Part shown: piece by piece, positions 1-6,214 of the stretch
Numbering within the stretch: position 1 is the first letter of the stretch
Layout of the letters: each line of letters opens with the position of its first letter
NCBI GenBank assembly: GCA_002348185.1
Contig: DDYW01000169.1
Coordinates: 3,470-12,462, forward strand
Length of the DNA: 8,993 nt
Direction: 5' to 3'
Source: Candidatus Hydrogenedentes bacterium UBA2224
Lineage (GTDB): Bacteria > Hydrogenedentota > Hydrogenedentia > Hydrogenedentales > SLHB01
Translations under genes and position numbers: made by a program
Notes under the pieces: model-generated
Seen by the model: only the letters and a program-made list of their open reading frames with translations
Database searches by the model: none
What the model was told of the DNA's origin: nothing

Positions 1-1
1 C

Positions 2-106
2 GCTTGGAACATGTCCCCGTTCTTCCGGGTTTTCCTCGCCGCGCAGGTGGCGTTGGGGGTGGGAATTCCGGTAAGCTATGCCGTGTGCATAGTGTTGAGT
101 CTGTAA
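2..106 (+). CDS. C-terminal fragment of an unidentified membrane protein
   Basis: Frame 2 is open from the window edge to a TAA at 104-106 and encodes 34 residues. The segment FRVFLAAQVALGVGIPVS continues into YAVCIVLSL and reads like a final transmembrane helix. I prefer this frame because 26 of its 34 codons end in G or C, as in the genes downstream, whereas the competing frame 1 (open to 189) has many T-ending codons and an arginine-rich, low-complexity product. The family cannot be identified from so little. It lies 88 bp upstream of leuC on the same strand and could belong to the same transcript. Being a real gene end is a moderate-confidence inference from codon bias and hydrophobicity. 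Confidence 0.45.
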   Translation, partial: AWNMSPFFRVFLAAQVALGVGIPVSYAVCIVLSL

Positions 107-194
107 GGGCCGTATCGGGGCGAGCGCGTGAGCGTGTCCCGCGGAGCGGTCTGCCGAAGCCGGAACGAGACCTGACGGCATTGAGGTAAAACGC

Positions 195-1607
195 ATGGCA
201 AAAAACATTTACGAGAAAATCTGGGACGCGCATGTGGTGCATGACGAGCCGGGGCAGGACACGGTGTTGTTCATTGACCGGCATTTTGTGCATGAGGTGA
301 CGTCGCCGCAGGCCTTCGAGGGGTTGCGGCTTGCGGGCCGCGCGGTGCGGCACCCGGAACTCACCTTTGCGACCATGGACCACAACATCCCGACCACGGG
401 ACGCGGCAAACCCATCGCGGACGTGTTGTCGAGGACCCAGGTCGAGACGCTGCTCCGTAACTGCCGGGAATTCGGGGTCACGTGTTTCGATATGGGCAGT
501 GAATTCAATGGCATTGTGCACGTGATTGGTCCGGAACTGGGGCTGACGCAGCCGGGGTTTACGATTGTGTGCGGGGACTCGCATACGGCGACGCACGGGG
601 CGTTTGGCGCGCTGGCGTTCGGCATCGGGACCAGCGAGGTGGAACACGTGCTGGCCACGCAGACCCTGCTGCAGCGGAAGTCCAGGACGATGGAAATCCG
701 GGTCAACGGCAAACTGGGTCCGGGCGTGACGCCCAAGGACGTGATTCTGGCGATCATCGGGAAGATCGGCACGGCGGGCGGCACGGGCTATGTGATTGAA
801 TACACGGGCGAAGTGGTCCGGAACATGAGCATGGAAGGCCGGCTGACCATGTGCAACATGAGCATCGAGGCCGGGGCACGCGCGGGGCTGGTGTCGCCGG
901 ACGCCACCACGTTTGAGTACCTGAAGGGCCGGGCGTATCTGCCGAAAGGCAAGCGCCACGAGGCCCTGGTGCGCGAATGGGCGCGCTGGGCGTCCGAGCC
1001 GGGCTGTTCCTACGACACGGTGGTAGAACTCGACGGGGCGGCCATCGAACCGCAGGTGACGTGGGGCACGTCGCCGGGGATGGTCACGGGGGTCAACGGG
1101 GCGGTGCCCCGGCTGGACGAGATCGTGGACGCGAACACGCGGCTGGCCGCGAAGAAGGCGCTCGAATACATGGACCTGCCCGAAGGGCTGCCGATCCGCG
1201 ACATCCAGATCAACAAGATGTTCCTGGGCTCGTGCACGAACGGCCGCATCGAGGACCTGCGCGAAGGGGCGAAGGTCGCCAAGGGCTACAAAGTGAATTC
1301 CCGCATCGAGCAGGCGCTCGTGGTGCCCGGGTCGCGACAGGTCAAGGCCCAAGCCGAGCAGGAGGGCCTCGACCGGATTTTCCGGGACGCGGGGTTCGAA
1401 TGGCGCGAGCCGGGGTGTTCGATGTGCCTGGCCATGAACGCCGACGTGCTGAACCCGGGCGACCGGTGCGCGGCCACCTCCAACCGCAACTTTGAGGGAC
1501 GCCAGGGCAAGGGCGGCCGTACCCATCTGGTCAGCCCGGCGATGGCGGTCGCGGCGGCGATTGCGGGTCATTTTGTCGACATTCGCGGGTGGGAATACAA
1601 GAAGTAG
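195..1607 (+). CDS. leuC: 3-isopropylmalate dehydratase large subunit (LeuC)
   Basis: This is the catalytic iron-sulfur subunit of isopropylmalate isomerase, a cytoplasmic enzyme of leucine biosynthesis that converts 2-isopropylmalate to 3-isopropylmalate together with LeuD. At 470 residues it has the normal length for bacterial LeuC. Visible aconitase-family motifs are IDRHFVHEVTSPQAFEGLR (28-45), TMDHNIPT (60-67), CGDSHTATHGAFGALAFGIG (126-145) and TSNRNFEGRQG (428-438). The three expected 4Fe-4S ligands are present: Cys347 in FLGSCTNGR, and Cys408 and Cys411 in EPGCSMC. The ATG is preceded by GAGGT at 183-187 with 7-nt spacing, and the product starts MAKNIYEKIW, as is usual for the family. 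The gene looks intact. It is followed after 40 bp by a small membrane-protein gene and then by leuD, so the two subunits are probably co-transcribed. I saw no leader peptide or T-box upstream. Confidence 0.98.
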   Translation: MAKNIYEKIWDAHVVHDEPGQDTVLFIDRHFVHEVTSPQAFEGLRLAGRAVRHPELTFATMDHNIPTTGRGKPIADVLSRTQVETLLRNCREFGVTCFDMGSEFNGIVHVIGPELGLTQPGFTIVCGDSHTATHGAFGALAFGIGTSEVEHVLATQTLLQRKSRTMEIRVNGKLGPGVTPKDVILAIIGKIGTAGGTGYVIEYTGEVVRNMSMEGRLTMCNMSIEAGARAGLVSPDATTFEYLKGRAYLPKGKRHEALVREWARWASEPGCSYDTVVELDGAAIEPQVTWGTSPGMVTGVNGAVPRLDEIVDANTRLAAKKALEYMDLPEGLPIRDIQINKMFLGSCTNGRIEDLREGAKVAKGYKVNSRIEQALVVPGSRQVKAQAEQEGLDRIFRDAGFEWREPGCSMCLAMNADVLNPGDRCAATSNRNFEGRQGKGGRTHLVSPAMAVAAAIAGHFVDIRGWEYKK

Positions 1608-1647
1608 AGGGTGATTGGGCAGGCGCGTGGCGTTGGAGGAGCGAGGC

Positions 1648-1947
1648 ATGGGGTGTTGTCTGGGTGTGATCGCGCTGATCTTTCCGCGCGCGGCGCTGGC
1701 CGTGATGTGGCTGAGCGGCTACGGCGGGCGGGCCTTTGACAGCGTGCTGTGGCCGGTATTGGGCTTTTTGTTCATGCCGTACACGACCTGCGCCTATGCG
1801 TTCGCCGTCAATTCCCTGGGAGGCTTGCAGGGGTGGGGTCTCGCGGCGCTCATCGTGGGCGTGCTCCTGGATCTGGGCAGCCACGGCGGCGGCGCGAGCT
1901 CGGGCCATTCCTACTACCAGCGCGTTCGCGTGCACCGCTACGACTGA
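1648..1947 (+). CDS. small three-helix membrane protein, function unknown
   Basis: The product is 99 residues. It has about three hydrophobic segments (roughly residues 3-22, 31-55 and 60-77) and a short hydrophilic tail rich in Gly, Ser, His, Tyr and Arg (78-99). Between helices 1 and 2 lies GYGGRAFDSVLWPVLGF, followed by LPYTT-like FMPYTTCAYAFAVNS. This pattern resembles small uncharacterised membrane proteins I recall from Planctomycetes-like genomes; that link is from memory and no function is known to me. I chose the ATG at 1648 over a TTG at 1615 because GGAGGA (1635-1640) lies 7 nt before it and the protein then starts directly with the first helix. It sits between leuC (40 bp) and leuD (44 bp) on the same strand, an unusual position suggesting co-transcription but not necessarily a role in leucine synthesis. 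Confidence 0.8.
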   Translation: MGCCLGVIALIFPRAALAVMWLSGYGGRAFDSVLWPVLGFLFMPYTTCAYAFAVNSLGGLQGWGLAALIVGVLLDLGSHGGGASSGHSYYQRVRVHRYD

Positions 1948-1991
1948 GCCCGCGCGCCAAACGGAATGACAACCATGGAAGGAGTGTTTGC

Positions 1992-2588
1992 ATGAAACCA
2001 TTCACCACATTGACCGGACGTGTCGCGCCGCTCGAAGCGCTCAATGTCGATACGGACCAGATCATTCCGAAGCAGTTTCTGAAGCGGATCGCCCGCACCG
2101 GATACGAGGATGCTCTGTTTTATGACTGGCGTTACCTGGACGACGGCACGACGCCGAACCCGGATTTCGAGATGAACGCGCCCCGGTACCAGGGGGCGAG
2201 CATCCTGTTGACCAAAGACAACTTCGGGTGCGGCTCCTCGCGTGAACATGCGCCCTGGGCGCTCGACAACTATGGGTTCCGGTGCCTTCTGGCCCCGTCG
2301 TTCGCGGACATTTTCTACAACAACTGTTTCAACAACGGCATCCTGCCGATCCGGCTGCCGGAGGCGGTAATCGAACTGCTGTTCCAGGAAGTGCGGGCGC
2401 AGGAAGGCTACTCGCTGACGGTGGATCTGCCCGCGCAGACGATTACGCGGCCCAATGGCGAGACCATCGCGTTCGAGCTTGACCCGTTTCTCAAGGAGCG
2501 CCTGCTCAACGGGTGGGACCAGATCGCCCTGACCTTGCGCCACGAAGCCAAGATCCGCGCCTACGAATCGAGCCGGGGGCTGGTCTGA
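1992..2588 (+). CDS. leuD: 3-isopropylmalate dehydratase small subunit (LeuD)
   Basis: This is the small subunit of isopropylmalate isomerase, which forms the swivelling aconitase domain and pairs with LeuC. The 198 residues match the usual bacterial length of about 200. Recognisable motifs are the N-terminal FTTLTGRVAPLEALNVDTDQIIPKQFLKRI (4-33 region), the substrate-loop signature FGCGSSREHAPWAL (78-91), and APSFADIFYNNCFNNGILPI (101-120). The ATG at 1992 has AAGGAG at 1979-1984, 7 nt upstream. A longer in-frame reading reaching back to 1749 overlaps the preceding small membrane gene and has no family support, so I reject it. The gene is the second enzyme subunit of the leu cluster, and a large membrane-protein gene follows on the same strand. 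No defects are visible. Confidence 0.97.
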   Translation: MKPFTTLTGRVAPLEALNVDTDQIIPKQFLKRIARTGYEDALFYDWRYLDDGTTPNPDFEMNAPRYQGASILLTKDNFGCGSSREHAPWALDNYGFRCLLAPSFADIFYNNCFNNGILPIRLPEAVIELLFQEVRAQEGYSLTVDLPAQTITRPNGETIAFELDPFLKERLLNGWDQIALTLRHEAKIRAYESSRGLV

Positions 2589-2605
2589 ACCGAACCCCTA
2601 CGTCC

Positions 2606-2622
2606 GGGAGGACGCCACGACG
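2606..2622 (+). promoter_or_regulatory. strong Shine-Dalgarno followed by in-frame ACG codons, possible true start of the membrane-protein gene
   Basis: GGGAGGA at 2606-2612 is the best ribosome-binding sequence between leuD and the membrane protein, yet no ATG, GTG or TTG follows it in the right frame until 2698. In that frame two ACG codons lie at 2617 and 2620, 5 and 8 nt after GGAGG. The frame from 2587 to 2700 is open, and 32 of 38 codons end in G or C. The encoded stretch (PSSSTNAERETHAAPAETPERPRPW) would be a plausible cytoplasmic N-terminal tail before the first helix. Initiation at ACG, or an ATG-to-ACG change or read error, are inferences; the ribosome-binding match itself is seen directly. 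Confidence 0.4.
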
Positions 2623-2697
2623 CCATCATCGAGCACGAATGCTGAGCGCGAGACACACGCGGCCCCGGCGGAGACGCCGGAGCGCCCCCGGCCGTGG

Positions 2698-4164
2698 TTG
2701 GAACGGCCCCACGCCGGAGTGACGCTTCTTCTGGGGCTGGCGTTGCTGTTCTGGCTGTGTTTTGCGGTGGCGGGCACGTTCTCGCCGCCCGAGGAACGCA
2801 TCGCGGGAGCCGAACCGATGGCCCACTATGCGTGGATCCGGTCGCTGGCCTTTGACCGCGACGTCGATTTTGAAAACGAGTACCGGGCGCTGGCTTCCGG
2901 GGACGTTGCGGCGAAGGAGAGCCCGCTCGACCTGGATGGTCCCCGCACCGCGACAGGACGGGTTCCCAACACGGTTTCGATGGGGCCGGGATTGCTGTGG
3001 GCGCCGTTCCTCGCGCTGGGCCATGTCACAGCCCGGCTGGGCGGTCTGCCGGCAGACGGATTCTCGCAGCCCTACCACACGGCGGTGTTTCTGGCCAATA
3101 TCGTGTACGGGACGGCCGGCGCCCTGCTTGCCTATGCGGCGCTTCGCGCGCGGTGGGGCAAACGGGCCAGCGCGCTCGCGGCCGCCGGCGCGTGGGCCGC
3201 CTCGCCCGCTCTCTACTACACCTATGCCCGGGAAGCCATGCCGCACGCGTGCGCGTTCTTCGCGGCGGCCCTGTTTTTCTGCGCCTGGCTGCACCTGCGC
3301 AAGCGCGAGGCGATGTGGGCCTGGGCGCTGATCGGCGGCACACTCGGCCTGGCGGCGCTGGTGCAATGGCAGAGTGCCGCGTTTGTGGCCGTTCCGGCCG
3401 TGGACCTGCTCTGGAGGACCCGCCGCGACAACCTCACGCGCTTGCTGGCCTGCGTCGTCGCGGCCGTGCTGGCGTTCAGTCCCCAGATGCTGGGCTGGCA
3501 GGCCCTGTACGGGACCCCCGTGCTGATTCCGGGCGGCGCGGGAGGCATGTCGTGGTTCCATCCCGCCGTGTTTCGCGTGCTCTTGTCCGCCCGGGAGGGG
3601 CTGTTGACATGGACTCCGCTGATGGCCGCGGGCCTGCTCGGCCTTTTCTTCTGGCCAAAGGAAGACAAGACGGTTTGCGTGGCCCTGGCCCTCGCCGTGC
3701 TGATTCAGGTGTATCTGGCCGCCTGCGCGGGGGACGCGGGCGCGTCGTTCGGGATGCGCCGTCTGGTGCATTGCGCCCCCGTGTTCGGGGCGGGGCTTGC
3801 CGTGCTGTTTTCGCGGCGCCTGGCGTCGTCACGGCCCCGCTGGACCGCGGCAGCCGTCGCGCTGTGCGTCGTCTGGAACGCCCTGTTTGTGATGCAGTAC
3901 GCGGGCCTGCTCGACCCGCTCTACCTGAACGAAGCGCTGTATACCCTTTCCGGGGAGCAGCAGGTGTCCGTCGACGCCCTTGCCACAATGGACCGGCTTC
4001 CGGACGGCACGCCTTTTGACCTGGAAGAATTCGCGGGCGTCCACCGGTTTCCGCGCGATGCCGCGCCCTCCCTGCGCCAGTTCATCCCGGACAAGCTGAC
4101 GGTTCTGCTGGTTTTCGTTCGGCGGGTGGTGGGCGCAACGGCGCCCGGCCTGCTGACGGGGTGA
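2698..4164 (+). CDS. GT-C/ArnT-like polytopic membrane protein, putative glycosyltransferase
   Basis: The 488-residue product has about 9-11 hydrophobic segments, starting at residues 8-26 and ending near 388-400, with a hydrophilic C-terminal region. It resembles the loosely defined GT-C/ArnT (family 39-like) integral membrane glycosyltransferases, which use polyprenyl-phosphate sugars. The supporting features are a first periplasmic loop with GAEPMAHYAWIRSLAFDRDVDFENEY (36-62), a segment LLSAREGLLTWTPLMAAGLLGL (295-316), and FGMRRLVHCAPVFGAGLAVLF (351-371). These recall the 'xDGDLDLxNxY', 'S.RHGLF.W.P' and 'FGxRR' stretches of such proteins; this is from family memory, not alignment. The expected D-E pair before the first-loop Tyr is replaced by A-E. 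The start is uncertain: TTG 2698 is the first usual start codon in this frame after a stop at 2530-2532, GTG 2719 is an alternative, and the good GGGAGGA at 2606-2612 points to initiation further upstream (see findings). No substrate can be assigned. Confidence 0.8.
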   Translation: MERPHAGVTLLLGLALLFWLCFAVAGTFSPPEERIAGAEPMAHYAWIRSLAFDRDVDFENEYRALASGDVAAKESPLDLDGPRTATGRVPNTVSMGPGLLWAPFLALGHVTARLGGLPADGFSQPYHTAVFLANIVYGTAGALLAYAALRARWGKRASALAAAGAWAASPALYYTYAREAMPHACAFFAAALFFCAWLHLRKREAMWAWALIGGTLGLAALVQWQSAAFVAVPAVDLLWRTRRDNLTRLLACVVAAVLAFSPQMLGWQALYGTPVLIPGGAGGMSWFHPAVFRVLLSAREGLLTWTPLMAAGLLGLFFWPKEDKTVCVALALAVLIQVYLAACAGDAGASFGMRRLVHCAPVFGAGLAVLFSRRLASSRPRWTAAAVALCVVWNALFVMQYAGLLDPLYLNEALYTLSGEQQVSVDALATMDRLPDGTPFDLEEFAGVHRFPRDAAPSLRQFIPDKLTVLLVFVRRVVGATAPGLLTG

Positions 4165-4210
4165 CGTTCTTCCCACCGTGAGTGCGGGCACGGTTCGGGA
4201 GGCCTTCTCC

Positions 4211-4249
4211 AAAACATAACGGCGCCTTGCCGCGGGGGCAAGGCGCCGT
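4211..4249 (-). terminator. intrinsic terminator of the flavoprotein gene
   Basis: A perfect 13-bp stem pairs 4219-4231 with 4237-4249, with a 5-nt loop at 4232-4236. Read on the minus strand, the second arm is followed by TTATGTTTT (4218-4210), a U-rich tract, which is the classical Rho-independent layout. It begins 25 bp past the stop of the minus-strand reductase gene. On the plus strand the stem is followed by GTGGGGAG, with no U tract, so it fits the plus-strand membrane gene less well, although the A-rich side may allow some two-way function in this convergent gap. Confidence 0.85.
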
Positions 4250-4274
4250 GGGGAGTCACTCCGCGGGCCGTGGT

Positions 4275-5135
4275 TTAATACATCAGTTCCATCCAGCGTT
4301 CTCCGGCCTTCAACTCGGCTTTGCGCCGCTGCCATTTTTCCTCGGACCCGGCAATCTTGGCCATGGCCTGATCCAGAAGTTCGCCCACCTTCTCGTGTCC
4401 GGCGACGAAGACGTAGGTGTCGGGGTCGCGGACCATGTCCCACACTTCCTGGCTATTCTGCTCGATGGCCTGGTCGAGGGCGACGGGCGCGTCGACGGCG
4501 GGCCGGGGGCTCACCGCTTCGAAGGCCTTGAAGGTATTCTCATCGTAGTAATTGGCGAAATCGTCGCGCTTGTCGTTCATGTAGAGCATCTCGAGACCGG
4601 TTTTGGCCCCGAAGAACAGGCGGACTTTGCCCTTCCAGCCGCCGCGCACGTCGTAGATGTGACGCACGAAGGCGCGGAACGGGGCGATGCCGGTGCCCAG
4701 GCCGACCATCAGCAGATTGGTGTTCTCGTCATCGGGGATGGTGAAGGCGCCCTTGTAGGGGCCGGCCATCGTGAGCTTGTCGCCGGGCGCGCGGTCGCAG
4801 AAATAGTTTGAGGCCTTGCCTTCGTACTTCTCGCCGCTGTAATCGTCGATGTAGAAGCAGCGCTTTACGCACAGCGTCAGGCGGGTCCTGTTCCCGGACA
4901 CCTTTTCGCCGCCGGCGATGGTGTAGAGGCGGAGGTGATACTCGTTGCCGAACTCGTGCGGTCCCGGGACCAGCAATCCGATGCTGTCACCCACATGATA
5001 GGAGAAGTCTTCCGTGTCCAGCTCAATGACGATGTTTCGGATGTCCTCGTCCGAAGCCTCGGGGGTGATGCGGTCGTTACTGATGACCGTCGCGACGAAC
5101 GGCTTGCTGATGTCCAACTCTGCCAGAGACGCCAT
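4275..5135 (-). CDS. ferredoxin-NADP reductase-like FAD/NAD(P)-binding oxidoreductase
   Basis: This 286-residue cytoplasmic flavoprotein belongs to the plant-type ferredoxin-NADP reductase superfamily, which moves electrons between NAD(P)H and a one-electron carrier. The FAD domain shows HLRLYTIA (67-74, the RxY[ST] motif), LCVKR (88-92) and GKASNYF (106-112). The NAD(P) domain shows LLMVGLGTGIAPFRAF (141-156) and LFFGAKT (173-179). The protein ends in ERWMELMY, with a terminal tyrosine like the flavin-stacking aromatic of plant-type enzymes. The usual Cys-Gly of the late nucleotide motif is Ala-Gly here (YVFVAGHEKV, 241-250). No 2Fe-2S domain is fused, so a separate ferredoxin or flavodoxin partner is implied. 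The ATG at 5135 has GGAGGA 7 nt upstream; the 47-residue extension to 5276 is arginine-rich and rejected. The gene has its own promoter and terminator. The exact physiological acceptor cannot be told. Confidence 0.92.
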   Translation of the reverse strand: MASLAELDISKPFVATVISNDRITPEASDEDIRNIVIELDTEDFSYHVGDSIGLLVPGPHEFGNEYHLRLYTIAGGEKVSGNRTRLTLCVKRCFYIDDYSGEKYEGKASNYFCDRAPGDKLTMAGPYKGAFTIPDDENTNLLMVGLGTGIAPFRAFVRHIYDVRGGWKGKVRLFFGAKTGLEMLYMNDKRDDFANYYDENTFKAFEAVSPRPAVDAPVALDQAIEQNSQEVWDMVRDPDTYVFVAGHEKVGELLDQAMAKIAGSEEKWQRRKAELKAGERWMELMY

Positions 5136-5192
5136 GGTAATTCCTCCGATTCGGTCTCCATGGGGGAGAACCCGTTGCGCAATTCTTCTGAA

Positions 5193-5220
5193 GGCCCGGG
5201 CCGGGCGCGTGGCCCGGGCC
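5193..5220 (-). promoter_or_regulatory. GC hairpin in the reductase leader
   Basis: The 10-nt palindrome GGCCCGGGCC occurs twice, at 5193-5202 and 5211-5220, separated by 8 nt. The two copies can pair into a perfect 10-bp all-GC stem with an 8-nt loop. It lies 57 nt before the reductase ATG on the minus strand, inside the leader predicted from the promoter at 5292-5321. No U tract follows it, so it does not look like a standard terminator. Whether it has a regulatory role, protects the mRNA or is chance in GC-rich DNA is unknown. Confidence 0.5.
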
Positions 5221-5291
5221 CCGGCTTGAGATACACTCCACGCGCTGGTCTTCCGCGAGCGAACGACCGGCCGCAATCCCTATAGGGCGCT

Positions 5292-5321
5292 ATTGTAGGG
5301 TGCGTGCACCGGGAGAGTCAA
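5292..5321 (-). promoter_or_regulatory. sigma70-type promoter of the reductase gene
   Basis: On the minus strand TTGACT (5321-5316) and TACAAT (5297-5292) are separated by 18 bp. Each hexamer matches the sigma70 consensus at 5 of 6 positions, which is striking in such GC-rich DNA. The predicted transcription start is near 5285, giving a leader of about 150 nt before the ATG at 5135. It would make the reductase an independent unit rather than a read-through gene of the metallophosphoesterase. Confidence 0.7.
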
Positions 5322-5345
5322 ACGCCCGGGCGCACCCGAATCGCT

Positions 5346-5395
5346 GCTACAAGATGAGAATGCAGGCGAGACGCCTGCGCTGCAAGACAAGAATG
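5346..5395. repeat. REP-like hairpin repeat, one and a half 33-bp units
   Basis: The sequence GCTACAAGATGAGAATG (5346-5362) recurs as GCTGCAAGACAAGAATG (5379-5395) with 3 mismatches in 17. Between them is a hairpin, GCAGGCG-AGA-CGCCTGC (5362-5378), with a perfect 7-bp stem and triloop. The period is therefore 33 bp. Extragenic GC palindromes of this type (CAGGCGAGACGCCTGC) are, from memory, scattered in several PVC and related genomes. On the minus strand the stem is followed by ATTCTCATCTTGT, so it could also stop transcripts leaving the metallophosphoesterase gene 90 bp upstream. Confidence 0.65.
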
Positions 5396-5485
5396 ACCCC
5401 GCGGGCCGAAACGTCCATAGTCCATGGGGTCCACCACGCCGCCGCCGATGGCCTCCCCCGAGTATCTCCTGGTCCGAACGGGAGT

Positions 5486-6214
5486 TCAGTGCCCCAGATG
5501 CAGGCGCTCCGCGAGGAATCCGGGAAGGCCGGCATCGAGAATGCGTTTCGCGGCCGCGTCCACCGCATACGGAACGCGTACCAGCTCGAATTCGCTGGTT
5601 TCGGTGTCGAAAATGCCCAGGGAGGCCCGGGCGTCGTCGTCGCGGGGCTGTCCCACCGAGCCGGGATTGATCAGATAGACCTTGCCGGGATCGAGCATGA
5701 ATCTGGAATCGTCATCGAGCGCGTACACGCCGTCTTCGGAGAAGATGCCCGGGCAGTGCGTGTGCCCGAAGAAGCACAGCCGGTGGTTTTTTTCGCGGAG
5801 CCGGGCAATGTAGGGCAGGGTCTCTTCCCAGGAAAACATGTAGTCCCAGTCGCTTTCTTCCGGCGTGGCATGGACGGCGAGAAAGGACTCGTATTCGAGA
5901 CTCATCGGAAGGGCCTTTAACCAGGCGGAGTTCTCGGGGCCGAGCTGTTCGGCGGTCCACTTGACCGCGGAGAGCGCCACCTGGTTGAATCCCCACGGTT
6001 CTTCCAGGCCGCAGGCCACGGCGTCATGATTTCCAAGAATGGTGGGAATGTTGCGCCCGCGGATCAGCGAGACGCATTCGTCGGGCGATGCGCCGTATCC
6101 GACCACGTCGCCCAGGCAGACGATGCGGGGCACGCGGCGTTGGTCGATGGTTTCGAGGGCGGCCGTGAGGGCTTCGAGATTGCCATGGATGTCCGAGATG
6201 ATGGCGTAGCGCAC
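5486..6214 (-). CDS. metallophosphoesterase (calcineurin-like, YfcE/Metallophos_2 type)
   Basis: This 242-residue soluble protein has the complete two-metal phosphoesterase motif series: SDIHGN (D8, H10), CLGDVVGYG (D36), LGNHD (N62, H63, D64), AVHATPE (H115) and FFGHTHCPG (H151, H153), followed by INPGSVGQPRD (182-192). It is a compact single-domain enzyme close to the YfcE/Metallophos_2 group, whose members hydrolyse phosphodiesters or phosphomonoesters with bound Mn or Fe; the true substrate is unknown. I chose the GTG at 6214 because the product then starts MRYAIISDIHGN, as is typical, and AGGGGA lies 7 nt upstream; a GTG at 6220 is too close to it. The same frame runs open far upstream to 7612, but that part is antisense to the pectate lyase gene. 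It is divergent from that gene and precedes the reductase on the same strand, with a separate promoter between. Confidence 0.93.
   Translation of the reverse strand: MRYAIISDIHGNLEALTAALETIDQRRVPRIVCLGDVVGYGASPDECVSLIRGRNIPTILGNHDAVACGLEEPWGFNQVALSAVKWTAEQLGPENSAWLKALPMSLEYESFLAVHATPEESDWDYMFSWEETLPYIARLREKNHRLCFFGHTHCPGIFSEDGVYALDDDSRFMLDPGKVYLINPGSVGQPRDDDARASLGIFDTETSEFELVRVPYAVDAAAKRILDAGLPGFLAERLHLGH

Larger units (their letters stand above)
5136..5485. other. 350-bp intergenic region with promoter, structured leader and repeat
   Basis: No convincing gene lies here on either strand; the overlapping reading frames are low-complexity and lack ribosome-binding sites. From right to left it holds the 3' flank of the metallophosphoesterase gene, a 33-bp-period hairpin repeat (5346-5395), a promoter reading to the left (5292-5321), a short palindrome CCCTATAGGG at 5278-5287 over the predicted transcription start, and a GC-only hairpin (5193-5220) in what would be a roughly 150-nt leader of the reductase mRNA. 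I recognised no known riboswitch class. Confidence 0.7.

Noticed and set aside
1..194. A T-box, leader peptide or attenuator controlling leuC.
   Set aside because: No run of leucine codons, no T-box sequence and no terminator/antiterminator pair was visible; only the end of an upstream frame and a normal ribosome-binding site.
1975..1995. A six-codon mini-ORF (MEGVFA) whose TGA overlaps the leuD ATG as ATGA, suggesting translational coupling.
   Set aside because: The mini-ORF has no ribosome-binding site of its own, contains the leuD Shine-Dalgarno sequence, and such short overlaps are common by chance.
2639..2722. An ATG at 2639 opening a short frame that ends by overlapping GTG 2719 of the membrane protein.
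   Set aside because: The peptide is an arginine/proline-rich low-complexity string with no nearby Shine-Dalgarno site; the frame beside it has coding-like codon use.
2626..3771. A 381-codon open frame on the minus strand.
   Set aside because: It is the shadow of the plus-strand membrane protein in high-GC DNA: composition is Arg/Gln/Gly/Pro-rich with no domain or membrane pattern, while the plus strand encodes clear helices.
5136..5276. A 47-residue N-terminal extension of the reductase.
   Set aside because: It overlaps the GC hairpin of the leader, is arginine-rich, and the internal ATG at 5135 has a GGAGGA site 7 nt upstream and gives the expected protein start.
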